Source: Sclerotiophoma versabilis
Lineage: Eukaryota; Ascomycota; Dothideomycetes; Pleosporales; Didymellaceae
Direction of reading: 5' to 3'
DNA length: 64,000 nucleotides
Assembly (NCBI GenBank): GCA_012274445.1
Contig: JAAROD010000044.1
Span: forward strand, 992,001-1,056,000
The notes under the pieces were generated by a model. It saw only the letters and a program-made list of their open reading frames with translations. It ran no database searches and had not been told where the DNA came from. The translations under genes and the position numbers were made by a program. Below, piece after piece: positions 1 to 10,513 of this stretch (position 1 is its first letter; every line of letters starts with the position of its first letter).

Positions 1-496
1 ACGCCGAGACGAAGATGAAGACAGGGAGGTGCGCAAAGCCGAGCGCAAGGCTCGTGGACGCGGTGAGGGTAGGGGCAAGAGAAAGAAGAAGGTTGCGCAT
101 GACGACTCGGCCACGGACGGCGGGCTTTCTGACGACGACGACGACGAAGCGCGGTCCCGACGTCGCAGGACTAGTGCTTCTGGAACCGATGGCCTGAGCG
201 ATGAGGAACGACCACGCGAGAAGAAGAAGAGGAAGCTTCAACGCAAGAGCGAACCGGCGGGCAAATACAAGTCAGCCGAGTTCATTGATGATGACAGCGA
301 CGATGCTGAAGCCCCCGCTCATGATGCGCAGAAGGCCGCAAGCCTTGCTGGAGATGACAGTGCCGGTGAAGGCGTTGCTGCTACATCAAGACCACGCAAA
401 GGCCGCAATGTCGTCGACGATGAAGACGATGAAGACGAAGGCATTGCAGCTCCAAAGGCAAACGGCGATGTAGCTATGTCCGACGACGATGAGTAG
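1..496 (+). CDS. 3' end of a highly charged nuclear protein, possibly Ctr9-like (PAF1 complex)
   Basis: The frame is open from base 2 to the TAG at 494-496, so only the C-terminal ~164 residues of a gene starting left of the window are present. The segment alternates basic runs (KRKKK, RSRRRR, KKKRK) with acidic runs (five consecutive Asp, DDEDDEDE) and ends in SDDDE. There is no domain, membrane segment or signal. A KYKSAEFIDD patch after a basic stretch resembles, from memory, the tails of fungal Ctr9 proteins, the TPR subunit of the PAF1 transcription-elongation complex. Tof1/Swi1-type replication-fork proteins have similar tails and are the main alternative. The composition itself only supports a nuclear or nucleolar protein. 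The apparent GTG start at base 29 is not a real start because the frame continues upstream of it. Confidence 0.45.
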   Translation, partial: RRDEDEDREVRKAERKARGRGEGRGKRKKKVAHDDSATDGGLSDDDDDEARSRRRRTSASGTDGLSDEERPREKKKRKLQRKSEPAGKYKSAEFIDDDSDDAEAPAHDAQKAASLAGDDSAGEGVAATSRPRKGRNVVDDEDDEDEGIAAPKANGDVAMSDDDE

Positions 497-1025
497 GCCT
501 TAGGCTCGCAGGTGGTAGACGAAGAACAACCACCACGTTGGCGGCGTGATTCGTTGTTGGCTGCGGCGAGGCCTTCAAAGGGCTATGTGGGGTCGAGGGG
601 TGCGTTGAGGAAGCGCGCTTGAAATGTCTGAGTCGCACTCGTGTCTGATATTTTGTATTGCTTGCATTAGCTAGGCGTTCCCTGGGGACTGGAAGAGGTC
701 AATTTGTATACCAGAAAAGGACTGAGTGCTGTCCACTATCATGGCCATTTCAGCTGTAGAGTACAACGGCGACGACGTATCATAGCTTCCAAACTCGTTC
801 AACTGCCACTTGGAACAGCAGTGTTGTGTGAGAGCGTAAGAAGCAGTTGTGCGCAGTTCCAGTCATCTTGCCCTGCCCAACTTGTGTCGACTCTGCTGGT
901 GCACTATCAAGCGGCTGAGCTCTAGTAGTGACGCGCGTGGTGCCTCGGCCCGTCTAGCGGGAACGTGTGTTCGGGACCAAGCAAAGCACGCAATACGTGC
1001 ATGTGGCTCAGGTGCAACGACGACA
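497..1025. other. Intergenic: 3' flank of the Ctr9-like gene and leader of GPI19
   Basis: No gene is seen. The GPI19 frame is open upstream of the chosen start back to a possible ATG at 849. That 59-residue extension is rich in Cys, Arg and Ser and looks like untranslated leader rather than protein. Confidence 0.5.
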
Positions 1026-2144
1026 ATGAGCTCCTCAAGCAGAGGGCAGGTCCCTGTGGGCTTCCAGTCCAAGTCTACGCCGAACCTGCCGACGCTGAAA
1101 TCGCTCGAAGATGGGCGCAAGAGTGCTGCACACCAACATTCACACTCAGCCGTCTCCCCCCCGCGCATAACAAGCCCACGATGCCCGCCTTCCAACGCCC
1201 CCAACGGGGAGGAGGAGGATGAGGAGGAGGAGGAAGAGGAGGAGGAGGACCCGTTCGCGCTCCAGGAGTCGGACGGCTCCGAGTCAGCGGAAGACGAGGC
1301 GCAGGAGGAGGTCGACAGTCCGCCAGCGTCTCGACCGCTGTACACCTCGCGCTCGTACACGCACCTGCCACGACAGCCTGCAACAGCCCTCTATCCTCCC
1401 TTCTACAACCGGCCCCCAGTCCCGCTGCCGCCTTCGCCGTCTCTGACATCCCTCCTGCGCCCTGCCTTCAGCGCCGCCACCTCGAGGCCTACCACGCCCG
1501 AATCGTCTGACGTCGAGCTGCCATACGGGCACGCCAATGGCACCAGCACGCCCACGTCAAGCACCACCAACCTTGCGCACATCACCAACTCGGCACGCCA
1601 CGCGCCCACAGTCCCTCGCGCTTCACCGAAAGTGCCTACCTACGAGTACTATGGCTTCGCCGTGTACCTGGGCAGCTCTGCCGCCTTTCTAGTCTACATC
1701 CTGTGGGCATATGTCCCGGCTCCCCTGCTGCATCAGATGGGCATCTGGTGGTACCCAGACCGCTGGTGGGCCCTCGCAGTACCGTGCTGGCTCGTCGCCC
1801 TGGTCATATACATCTACGTTGCTCTGGCCAGCTACAACACTCGTTACCTCACCCTGCCGCTCAACAGCTGCGAGAACCTGGTTGATGAAACCGCCCAGAT
1901 TGCTGTCGTCGACCGCAAGACAGGGCAAATAGCACGCAACCCAGTCTTCGGCATTGGCTGCGCAATCGACCCGGAAGAAGACTCATCCAGCAGATCAGTC
2001 AGTCGCAGTAATTCTTTCTCAGCATTCCGCTTCCATGCTGACGAACATGTTGATTGGAAGAGCTTCTGGAACGTGGGCACAGACGCAGTCATGGACGTAC
2101 CCATTGGCGGAGTCTGCGAAATCCTGTACGGCAGCGACCGGTAA
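1026..2144 (+). CDS. GPI19: GPI-GlcNAc transferase subunit P (PIG-P/Gpi19)
   Basis: Single-exon gene, 372 aa from the ATG at 1026. The PIG-P domain lies at about residues 200-280: YEYYGFAVYLGSS, a first hydrophobic helix (AAFLVYILWAYVPAP), the loop WWYPDRWWALAVP and a second helix (LVALVIYIYVALASYNT), followed by LTLPL. This two-helix layout is diagnostic of the subunit. Gpi19/PIG-P belongs to the ER-membrane complex that moves GlcNAc from UDP-GlcNAc to phosphatidylinositol, the first step of GPI-anchor synthesis. The first ~195 residues are low-complexity, with an acidic Glu run at about 65-75 and Ser/Pro-rich stretches, and are probably disordered and cytosolic. About 90 residues follow the helices. 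The 1026 ATG was chosen because the frame upstream looks non-coding. I am confident of the family and less so of the exact N-terminus. Confidence 0.9.
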   Translation: MSSSSRGQVPVGFQSKSTPNLPTLKSLEDGRKSAAHQHSHSAVSPPRITSPRCPPSNAPNGEEEDEEEEEEEEEDPFALQESDGSESAEDEAQEEVDSPPASRPLYTSRSYTHLPRQPATALYPPFYNRPPVPLPPSPSLTSLLRPAFSAATSRPTTPESSDVELPYGHANGTSTPTSSTTNLAHITNSARHAPTVPRASPKVPTYEYYGFAVYLGSSAAFLVYILWAYVPAPLLHQMGIWWYPDRWWALAVPCWLVALVIYIYVALASYNTRYLTLPLNSCENLVDETAQIAVVDRKTGQIARNPVFGIGCAIDPEEDSSSRSVSRSNSFSAFRFHADEHVDWKSFWNVGTDAVMDVPIGGVCEILYGSDR

Positions 2145-2612
2145 TAGAGCTGGTAGCTGCACGCACCGTCATCTTTACAACAACTCCTTATCGCACCAAC
2201 CTTGATTGTTACCGCAAGTCTACGTTGTCCATTCACAACGCGCCCTGCGTCCCCGGTCTAGGAAAAGCTTGTCCCGTCTTGTGGGTACTCCAACCCCCAC
2301 CTTAGTAGCCCCTCCCGACTTTCGGAAAAACCCTACCACCACACCGCAAACAACCAATCCGAAAGCTCAAACATCATGCTGAAGCGGGGCCTTGGCCTGC
2401 TATCGCTGAGCTAGGCGAAGCTCAATGCATCTCCTCGGCAGAGCTTGGGTGATATCTCGTACTCTGTCGCGGTAGCTCGCGGTATAAGATGGCGGGGGAC
2501 GCAGCTTTCTCACGATTCCCATTCCGTTGCTCTCCGTTCAAGTTTGCCTTCTACTCGGGTCGATTGGTGTTCTTTGCCGTTTGATACCCTTGTTGCTATT
2601 CAATCGCACATC
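2145..2612. promoter_or_regulatory. Intergenic region: GPI19 3' flank and promoter/leader of the phosphatase-like gene
   Basis: No coding sequence is supported. The last ~100 bases are pyrimidine-rich (TTGCCTTCTACTC, TTCTTTGCCG), as is common before fungal start codons. The frame of the next gene stays open upstream to 2445, but the signal peptide fixes the start at 2613. Confidence 0.45.
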
Positions 2613-4090
2613 ATGAAGACTGCTGTTGCTTTCTCCACTCTTTCCTTGCTCGCTGGAGCAGAGGCTGCCGAAACCGTGCTCGGAGCTTACATCTTCCACC
2701 GCCATGGTGACCGCACCCCCAAGGCCCTTGCTCCCACCAACCTGACTACCCTCGGTTACGAGGAGGTTTACCGCTCTGGCCAGTACTATAACTCTCGCTA
2801 CATTACCGGCGACAACAGGATCAAAGGCATTAACGAGGATATCGTCAAATTGTCGCAGCTCTCTGTTAGCTCTCCCGTCGACAATGTCCTTCAGAACTCT
2901 GCCATGGGTTTCCTCCAAGGTCTCTACCCTCCTGTTCAGACTGTTCAGACTCTTGGCAACGGCACAGATGTTTCCGCACCTCTGAGTGGATACCAGCTGA
3001 TCCCCGTTAACACCATTGAAACCGGTGCTGGCTCTGAGGATTCTGGCTGGCTTCAAGATGCCTCGAGCTGCGCGAACGCGAAGACTAGCTCCAACAACTA
3101 CTTTGAGAGTAGCGAGTATCAGAACACACTCAAGGCCACCACCGACTTTTACAACTCGCTAGTTCCTGTTGTTAACTCGACCTTGGCTGCTGATCAGGTC
3201 TCGTTCAAAAACGCCTATGTCGGTGAGTCAAGCTTAAGATCAGACGACTTGTGACGTGCAGCTAACACAACCTTAAAGTCTACGATCTCATCAACGTCGC
3301 GGAAATTCACAACTCGTCCATTCCCTCCTCAGACATCCTTACGAATGAGGCACTCCACCAGCTCCTCACCCTGGCCAATCAGCACGAGTACGGCCTCGCA
3401 TACAACGCATCTGACAACATGCGTGCCATCGCCGGCATGCAGCTCGCGGGCGAGATCCTCATGTACATGAACAGCACCATCACCTCCAAGGGTGCTAAGA
3501 AGCTCGGCGTCCAATTCGGCGCTTACGCGACCGCACTCTCCCTTTTTGGCCTCCTCGACCTGCCCAAGGTCTCCTCTGACTTCACCGGCGTCATCGACTA
3601 CGCATCCTCGCTCGTCTTCGAGCTTGTCACCGACGCTGACACTTCGTCTGGATTCCCTGCCACTGAGGACCTCAGCGTCCGCTTCCTCTTCCACAACGGT
3701 ACCGCTTCTAACGCATCCCAGCCCGCCGCTTACCCCCTCTTTGGCGGCTCTTCTGACACCGTTTCCTGGAACGACTTCCAGTCCAACTTGAGCAAGTTTG
3801 CTGTCAGGAACAGCGAGCAGTGGTGCACCAAGTGTGGTAACTCGACCGGCACCTGTGCTGCCTATGCCAGCAACGGAGGCTCTGCGTCCACCCAACAGAG
3901 GACCAGCCACAGCGGTATCTCGCCAGCCATTGGTGGTGTAATTGGTGCTATGGTCACACTGGCCGTTGTCTTGGGCTCGCTTGCGGCGTTCATGCTGCTT
4001 GGTGGGTTTAGGCTCGTTAGCAAGAAGCACCTCACGGGTGCTGATGGTTCTGCGGCTCTTCAAGAAGAGAAGGTCGGCACCAAGGCTTAG
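2613..4090 (+). CDS. Membrane-anchored histidine-acid-phosphatase family protein, probably lacking the catalytic HD
   Basis: Two exons, 2613-3222 and 3279-4090, give 473 aa. The 56-bp intron has GTGAGT, a GCTAAC branch site and AAAG. A signal peptide (residues 1-19, cut near AEA-A) precedes the phosphate-binding motif RHGDRTP at 30-36. The family normally uses this His as nucleophile to hydrolyse phosphomonoesters outside the cell. Many N-x-S/T sites fit a secreted, glycosylated ectodomain. A C-terminal hydrophobic helix (about 420-447) followed by a basic tail (RLVSKKH) makes it a type I membrane protein rather than a free phytase. The position expected to hold the HD proton-donor motif reads GAY (284-286, context VQFGAYATALSLFGLL), so activity may be altered or lost. 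The family call is firm, and the loss of HD rests on my own unaided alignment. Confidence 0.85.
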
Positions 4091-6229
4091 TTTGGAAGAT
4101 TCTTGTAAATGAAAGAAAGTTGGCACTGTTCTTTCAGGTGTGCTAGCTGATACTGCTATGGATAGCAACAATGACGATGTAATGAAGTACGACTATACCC
4201 CCCAATACGTTTCTTCTTCTGGAGTGACATTTGCTTTGATCTCATACATCACACGAATCTTCTGATGAGTGTCTAGAACAGGAGATTGCCTTCTTTCTCT
4301 CCCCCCTGTCCTCCTTGATGCCACTGCAATAACACTCTGATTCTCCTTCCGAGTGCCGCGTCAAACACCAGCCATCATAGTCCATCACTGGATCGTAAAG
4401 GGCTACTCTTGTCGACTCGCAGACGTACCATTTATCCTGTACTCTTTGCTACGTTCTGATCCTTCGAGGTTGTCTTGTTATCAAATGCACCACCCAGTGC
4501 TACGGCTACAAATGGGTCTGGGCCGACAGGGACTTCTCCTATGCCCACACCTGGGGAGAGGACTCTCCTGGCAACTGAATCACCGTCAGCTATATGTAAT
4601 GCAAGGACACTTCGGTTGTGGGTGGTGTCCCGCTGCAGGTCCGTCTTGACTTCGTGCGTGATTTCTAGGCTATGCCCACAAACTAAGGGTAGGATCGGTA
4701 ACATGATTGCTGTAGTTCAATAGACGGATCCGGGCTTTCAGATGCCTGCTTGAGGATGAGATATCCATGTTCGCTCTTGTAAGTTTAAGGGCTTGCTTAT
4801 ATGGCTTCACCCGCGCGCTGCGGGGTCCCCAACGCCCACTGTGAAGGTTGTACATGATGTATACATTGGAAACTGGGCGCTAGAATATACTCAACAACTC
4901 ACATACCTATGTCCACCAGGTTCTAGATCGATCAGTCTTGTCTGGACAGAGTCGTGATGCCCGTGCGTGGGACGGTGCAGGAGTGTGAAGGTCCTAGGCT
5001 AAAAATCATTATGTCAGTGCCCAACCTCCTTGCGACCAGTCAGCGACTGAGGAGACGGCTCAGGTTGTTTCAGCTTTATAATTGTAAATGATCTCCCCGT
5101 GTTTGTATACTCAACGCGAAAGCGACGCTCTTTTCCCACGATGGTTTGGAAATCGCAGGCTGCAAGGGGCGGCTGCCCTCTTTCAGCTCTGCGCAAAGAG
5201 TTCATTAAACATACCTGCACTCTCAAGACTCATTCCTCAGGTTTTTACTTGGATTTTCCAGACTGTGTTATGGATATTTTGAGCATCATGACCACACCAC
5301 ATATCTCTCCCAAGACCGTTCCGAAAGTTTGGATATCGAAATCTCACCGAGAACCTCTAGGGTGGAGTTCGCCGATCATACCGTTAGGAAGTGTCGCAGA
5401 AAGTTCTGCTACGATCCCACAAGGATCCAACGGTGGCAAGTTATCTTAGAGGCTTCTCCAGCCTTAAAGACTTCACACTCTCACGTCTGCGTCCAAAGCT
5501 TCTTTCCAAGGCCTAACGTACGATCACTAACCTTAGCAATACACATCCTAACATTTTCAATCAGCCTGCACCAACACAACAGATAGCGAATAGCTTGACA
5601 GAACTTGTTTCACTGATCCTGTGGTCGTATGTGGGATGATCAATGAAAGTTGATTGTGTGATGTTTGGCTCCCAATTACGAGCAAGCAAAAGGATTAATC
5701 AGTGCACATATCTGGAAGCCGTAAACGTTGCTCAGAGGAACAAAAACCTCTAACACTTCGCGGTAATTCTAATGTGGTCACGATGTAAGGTAGATAAGTC
5801 GAGTGTCTAGTTTACCGCAAGTGTGCAATATCATATTCAGTATCAAGTAGGAAGTCCAAGTATAACAACGTCCAAGAAATAGCTGGGATGCTCTTACCTA
5901 CAAATCCATCTGACCTTCCGTCTTCTCATGGCTGAACTTTACCAACACCCACGTGAATGAGGTGTTTACGCTAGAGGAGCAGCAAGAGCATGTGGATGCA
6001 AAACATATTTAGCCCGTCCACTCTCACGCTCCCATTCCTCTTCTCTATCCTATACTTCACCCCCCATTTCAGAACTCTTCACACCTTGTATCTTTTTCCG
6101 TACTCTGGTATCCTTTCCGATCTATTTTCGTATCGTCTTCCAGTACCAAACACGCTTTTGCTTCTCTTTGAACTTCAGAATTCTTCGGCTGCCATTGCGC
6201 CCTCTCGTCGAAAGCCTGGCATCCCGAAC
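4091..6229. other. Gene-free stretch of about 2.1 kb
   Basis: Only short, overlapping open frames without recognisable motifs are present. Composition is close to that of the genic DNA, so this is not a RIP block. The last ~230 bases (5,990-6,220) are pyrimidine-rich and look like the promoter/leader of the small gene that follows. Confidence 0.4.
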
Positions 6230-6528
6230 ATGCATCATCACTAGTCCAACAGCTCCACCTACACCTTCCATCACCCATTTCCGTCTTCAGCGTCCTCGAG
6301 CACCCACCAAACTGCACCAACTAAACCGAAGATACGTGCTGGGGTTGCTAGGGTTCTGAAAGGGAGGATACAAGGATCTTTTCCAAAGGTAGGGTCGGCC
6401 CCCCCCCCAGGATCTCAGTCCTCCATGCTGAGAATTACACCCTGAGAGGTGGGCTGGAGCTACGTATGTATATCCCCTCCCTCATTGATGACTAACACAA
6501 AAGAACAGCTGAAAAAGGTGTAGAGTGA
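6230..6528 (+). pseudogene. Small gene, apparently broken (in-frame TAG and C10 frameshift)
   Basis: From the ATG at 6230 the frame reads MHHH, then TAG at 6242-6244. It continues open as a Ser/Thr-rich stretch and a basic segment (KPKIRAGVARVLKGRIQG, SFPK) up to a run of ten C at 6399-6408. After the run the coding-like frame shifts: RISVLHAENYTLRGG and LEL end at a clean 45-bp intron (6464-6508: GTATGT, ACTAAC, ACAG). A final exon then encodes EKGVE and a stop at 6526-6528. The intron signals and the motif-like text on both sides of the C run suggest a real gene of about 95 codons. The TAG could be a CAG-to-TAG change, or an intron acceptor joining an upstream exon at 6245. Eleven or eight C would restore the frame, so a sequencing slip is possible. 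I do not recognise the family. Confidence 0.35.
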
Positions 6529-8354
6529 GGGGTGGCGGACTTTTTCTGTTGCACAACAGTTTCTTCACCACCCTACCAGTCAAGTGTGATTTTCGCACAG
6601 GCTGACCCAGAGAAATTGTGGGCAGATTCGTTCTACGGTTCAGATGTCTCGGTTTTCGGTTTTCAATTTCTTTGGTCCTGGACTAACGTTTGCGCGGCTC
6701 ATTCGTGAAACATGTCTGCAGGCATCGATGCGCCATTTCCAAATTTGGCACCTCATATTCTCCCAACTTGATTGCTACCAAGCCTGGTCCTGGCGCTCAT
6801 ACGCTCACTTGGCTGTTGGGTGAGCTAGTGACGATAACACGGCTCGAGGACTGAGCATTTGGTGTTGGGGTTCTGGGACCCTGCGCAAACTGATGCAAAA
6901 AATCATGGTGTACCGGTAGCTTTCACTGAAGATCCGAGAATGTATGCAGCCTATTACTTGCCGTGTATCACCCCAGTGTTTTGCAATGCTCATATCGTAC
7001 CGTGCGACATGTACACCTACCCCATATACCTGTTTCCAATACAGAGATCTACGAAGTACTGTGGTAGGACACTCGACTGTCCAAACGAAAGACCGACATG
7101 GGAATAGCGTGGAAGCGGCCGATGGTCCATCAACATCTTCCCAAACAACACCATCCAACTCCGCAATCTATAGCAGAGGAACCAAGGAATGATTTCTTTT
7201 CTTCGAATTTCAAGCTCTCAATAACTTGCACACAGAGCCTAAAGCTTCGCGGGTTACTTACGGCACCCGGTTTCTGGTCGCTGTTAGCCTACACTTGACT
7301 ATTTTACAGCCTCATGCGTTCGTAGACTAATCTACCAGGATCTGGAGGTACTGCTTCTGCGAGGAGGCTGTTCTGCCACCTGAATCAACTTGATTTTTGC
7401 GCCTTGCACAAGCTATCTATACGACAGAGAATAGCTTAATCTAGAGAGACATGTATGTCTAGGATTAAATGAATCAGATTGCGAAAGGAGCTTCGGAAAT
7501 ACTTTGGAAGAACCCGGTTGTTGGCGTGGTACGCATTAGACTTCTCTTCATCAATTTGACTGACTGTCGCGCAAGTAAACCTATCTACATCGTTAGTAAA
7601 GGAAGAGTCTATCGTTGAGGCAGGATTGTTATAGATCGCCTACCGAAAGCTGGGCACGGTTCTAGGAGGTACTTCAGCTGCGTACGCAATGTGTGTCCAT
7701 GAGTAGATCAGTTATGGCTTAGTGTCGTGCATACCGAGTACCGTAACTCGAGAACACTTATTATGCTCAACAACCCAGATTCAGAACTGTAATAGATGTT
7801 GAATAGGATAATAGAGCTTTTTTCAACGTCCTATGGCCGTATGTCGAATATTGTTTGTACTTTATCATATATGTATGGACAACTATGGTGGATATCCTTC
7901 ATCCCACAGGTCCGCTTGCAAAGTCAGGCTATGAAGCACGCATGTTAATGTTATATAAGCCGGAAGTTAAGGCTCCTACCTTGAGCAAATATTAACAGGC
8001 ATATGAAAATAGGATTCAACTCTAAAGCAAGAGATTGACGGTGCAAACCTCCAACATTTTACGCTGCCTCCCCCGACTTGTATTGCTACCTATAGGGCGG
8101 TAAACTACATTTTGCAGCCGACGCCGAAGCACGGTCCAATGAACTAGAAATCTCGTGTACCATGGGTAGCCAAGGCTGGCTATTTAAAATGTTTGGGTAT
8201 ACTGTACGTCTTTGAACGTGGGCATGGCGGAGGTTTCATCAATCCTTCACGCCAGCCAGATCTGGAACAAAACCATCCATGGCTTCACGTTCTTATAGGG
8301 TTGCCCTCCTCCATTTCTCTCGTCTGCCCCGTCCATCTTCTGCCGTCATGTCCC
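6529..8354. other. Gene-free stretch of about 1.8 kb
   Basis: No supported gene. Short open frames occur on both strands with no domain-like text. Part of it (7,400-8,050) is mildly AT-rich but still has frequent CA and TG dinucleotides, so it is not RIP-degraded. Confidence 0.4.
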
Positions 8355-8805
8355 ATGTCCAACATGCTTTTCCCGAGATCGCCCTCTATTGACGACAATC
8401 TGCCCGAAGCAGTTGCGCAGCCCAAGAAAACGACCTTCAAGTACTCGGTGCATGACTGAATTGCCCATCATATATTCAGATATGACACTTAACTGATGAA
8501 TTCGAGCAAAACCGTGCAGCAGATGGACAGAGATGGACATGATGGACATCCCTCTTAATAGTGAAATCATGGTTACTATCATCGCAGGCGTAATAGGAAG
8601 CGTTATTGGCAGAGCAATGTTGGACTATTACAAGGACCACAGAATCCTCATCTCCAACGAACAAATTGTCCAACAACGCCGTCATCAGCCTTGGAGCAGA
8701 AATAACTTTAGCCTGTTCGTTCTGACTTCCTTAGTCTTCACTACACAACTCTTTTCGCCACACGTTGGGACAAAATCCATCTTGCTGCTATCTCCGTTGC
8801 TATAG
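8355..8805 (+). CDS. Weak candidate small membrane protein, two exons
   Basis: A possible gene with exons 8355-8440 and 8520-8805 would give 123 aa. The proposed 79-bp intron has donor GTACTC, branch-like AACTGAT and acceptor GTGCAG, and it joins the two frames in register. Exon 2 contains a Gly-rich hydrophobic segment (MVTIIAGVIGSVIGRAML) that could be a single membrane helix, followed by a polar region with several Arg and Gln. I do not recognise a family. The donor is weak and the C-terminal 25 residues look like read-through into non-coding DNA. This entry is a hypothesis. Confidence 0.18.
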
Positions 8806-9314
8806 CCTCGGACTGCATAGAGGCTTGCAACAGCTACAACGACTACGCGTCAGCCAGAACCTGTCTGGGCAAGTTTTGTCCCTTGGTGGTCAAATCAGAC
8901 AAAAGCTATGGAAAACAAGAAGAAGCCTTTCTACTGCTTTCTCATGGGCCAGAACAATAGCCACAAAGCCAGAATCTCAAACGCGGAGTGATTTGGGCTG
9001 TTACTATGGGAGCATGTAGGGGTCTTGTAGCTGGTTGAGAGCGTCGAGGTCTGTGTGGAATGTATGTATCTGCCGGTTTCGGCCTCCCTGCTGCACGACT
9101 GCATTCTTAGAAACACAGTGCACATGGATACTATTCTAGAGCTGCAAAGTGCCAAGTTCACTGGCACAAGAAGGAGATAATCGGGCGAAGATGCTCACGA
9201 CCCTTGTCATCCCGTCTCACTAGCGCGTAGTGCGGACCTCCGACATGTTTGAACACCTCACCATTCCTCCCACCCAAACCTTGCAATGCCAATTGCTCCC
9301 TCAGCACGCTGAGA

Positions 9315-10364
9315 ATGCCTGCTCGATCGCCGAGGCGCAGCACCAATGATCTGCTCAACCGACCGGGCTTTCTGGGAGCAGCAGCCCGTTTCTGGCAGGT
9401 CCGTCCCAGCATCATTGCTCGCCCACGCTACCACTAACTCACTGCCAGCGCTCGTATGCCTCCGATTATATCGGCCTCGCCCTCTTAGTTAGCGGTTACA
9501 TCTTCGTACGCACTCTTCTGCACCGCAGACACGGCACACCTACTGACAAACCAGCTCCAGATCCAATTCCTCGCCGAGCCCTTCCACCGCATGTTCTACC
9601 TGTCCGACCTGCGCATCGCCTACCCGCACGCCCTGCACGAGCGCGTAAACGTAGCCTGGCTATTCCTTTATGCGGGCGCGATTCCGCTCATCACGCTGAT
9701 ATTGTGGGCGCTCATCGCGCGCCCAGGGACACACAAGGCGCACGTCACGCTGCTGGGGTGGCTGGTCAGCATGATCCTGACGCTGTTCCTGACCGACGTG
9801 ATCAAGAACGCTGTCGGACGCCCGAGACCAGATTTGCTGTCGAGGTGTAAGCCGGCCCCGGGGACGCCCGGGGATGTCTTGGTCACGTTCGAAGTGTGCA
9901 CCGAGACTGATCACCACGTTCTGCACGACGGATGGAGGAGCTTCCCATCTGGGCATTCGAGTTTCTCCTTCAGCGGGCTGGGGTATCTAAGTTTGTTTAT
10001 TGCGGGTCAATGTCGCGTGTATAGGCCGCGGGCGGACTTGGCACGGGTCTTGCTTGCTCTTGCGCCTCTACTGGGGGCAGCGTTGATTGCGATTAGCAGG
10101 TGTGAGGACTACAGACATGATGTCTATGATGTGAGTGTAGGTTCGTTGCTTGGCATACTGGTGGCGCACTACACGTACAGGAGATATTACCCAGCGTTGA
10201 GGAGTAGAGATTGTGCTACGCCGTACCCAAATCCGGCCGACGAAAAGGGCTTTGGCAAGATCAAAGACGAGGAGAGCATTAGGGGTACCCAAGCGTTTGA
10301 GTTGGATGAATTCGATGAAGAAGACGAGGAGAGAGAGAACCTGCCTTTGAACGGGCGAAGATAA
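9315..10364 (+). CDS. PAP2-family lipid phosphate phosphatase
   Basis: Three exons (9315-9398, 9449-9505, 9555-10364) give 316 aa. Introns of 50 and 49 bp have GTCCGT...ACTAAC...CCAG and GTACGC...CCAG. The three PAP2 signature motifs are intact: KNAVGRPRP at 131-139, PSGHS at 178-182 and SR-x5-H-x3-D at 228-239. About six hydrophobic helices surround them, the usual LPP/DPP1 layout. The family dephosphorylates phosphatidic acid, diacylglycerol pyrophosphate and related lipids in membranes, using His in the PSGHS motif as acceptor and the last His as nucleophile. The tail is acidic (DEFDEEDEE) and cytosolic. The start was chosen because the 28-residue first exon ends in FWQ and joins RSYASDYIGL in frame, as the family's N-terminus expects. 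Which yeast paralogue it matches best cannot be decided here. Confidence 0.9.
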
Positions 10365-10513
10365 AGAATAGAAACTATGCAAAACTGATCAGTCCAATGA
10401 ATTGGACTTGATCAAGATAATACGTGTTTATCTTGTCATTCACGATATATGTTTACCCCGATGATGTCCGCTCCCGCTAAAAAATGCTACGTCGATCTCA
10501 CCACGTTACTGGA

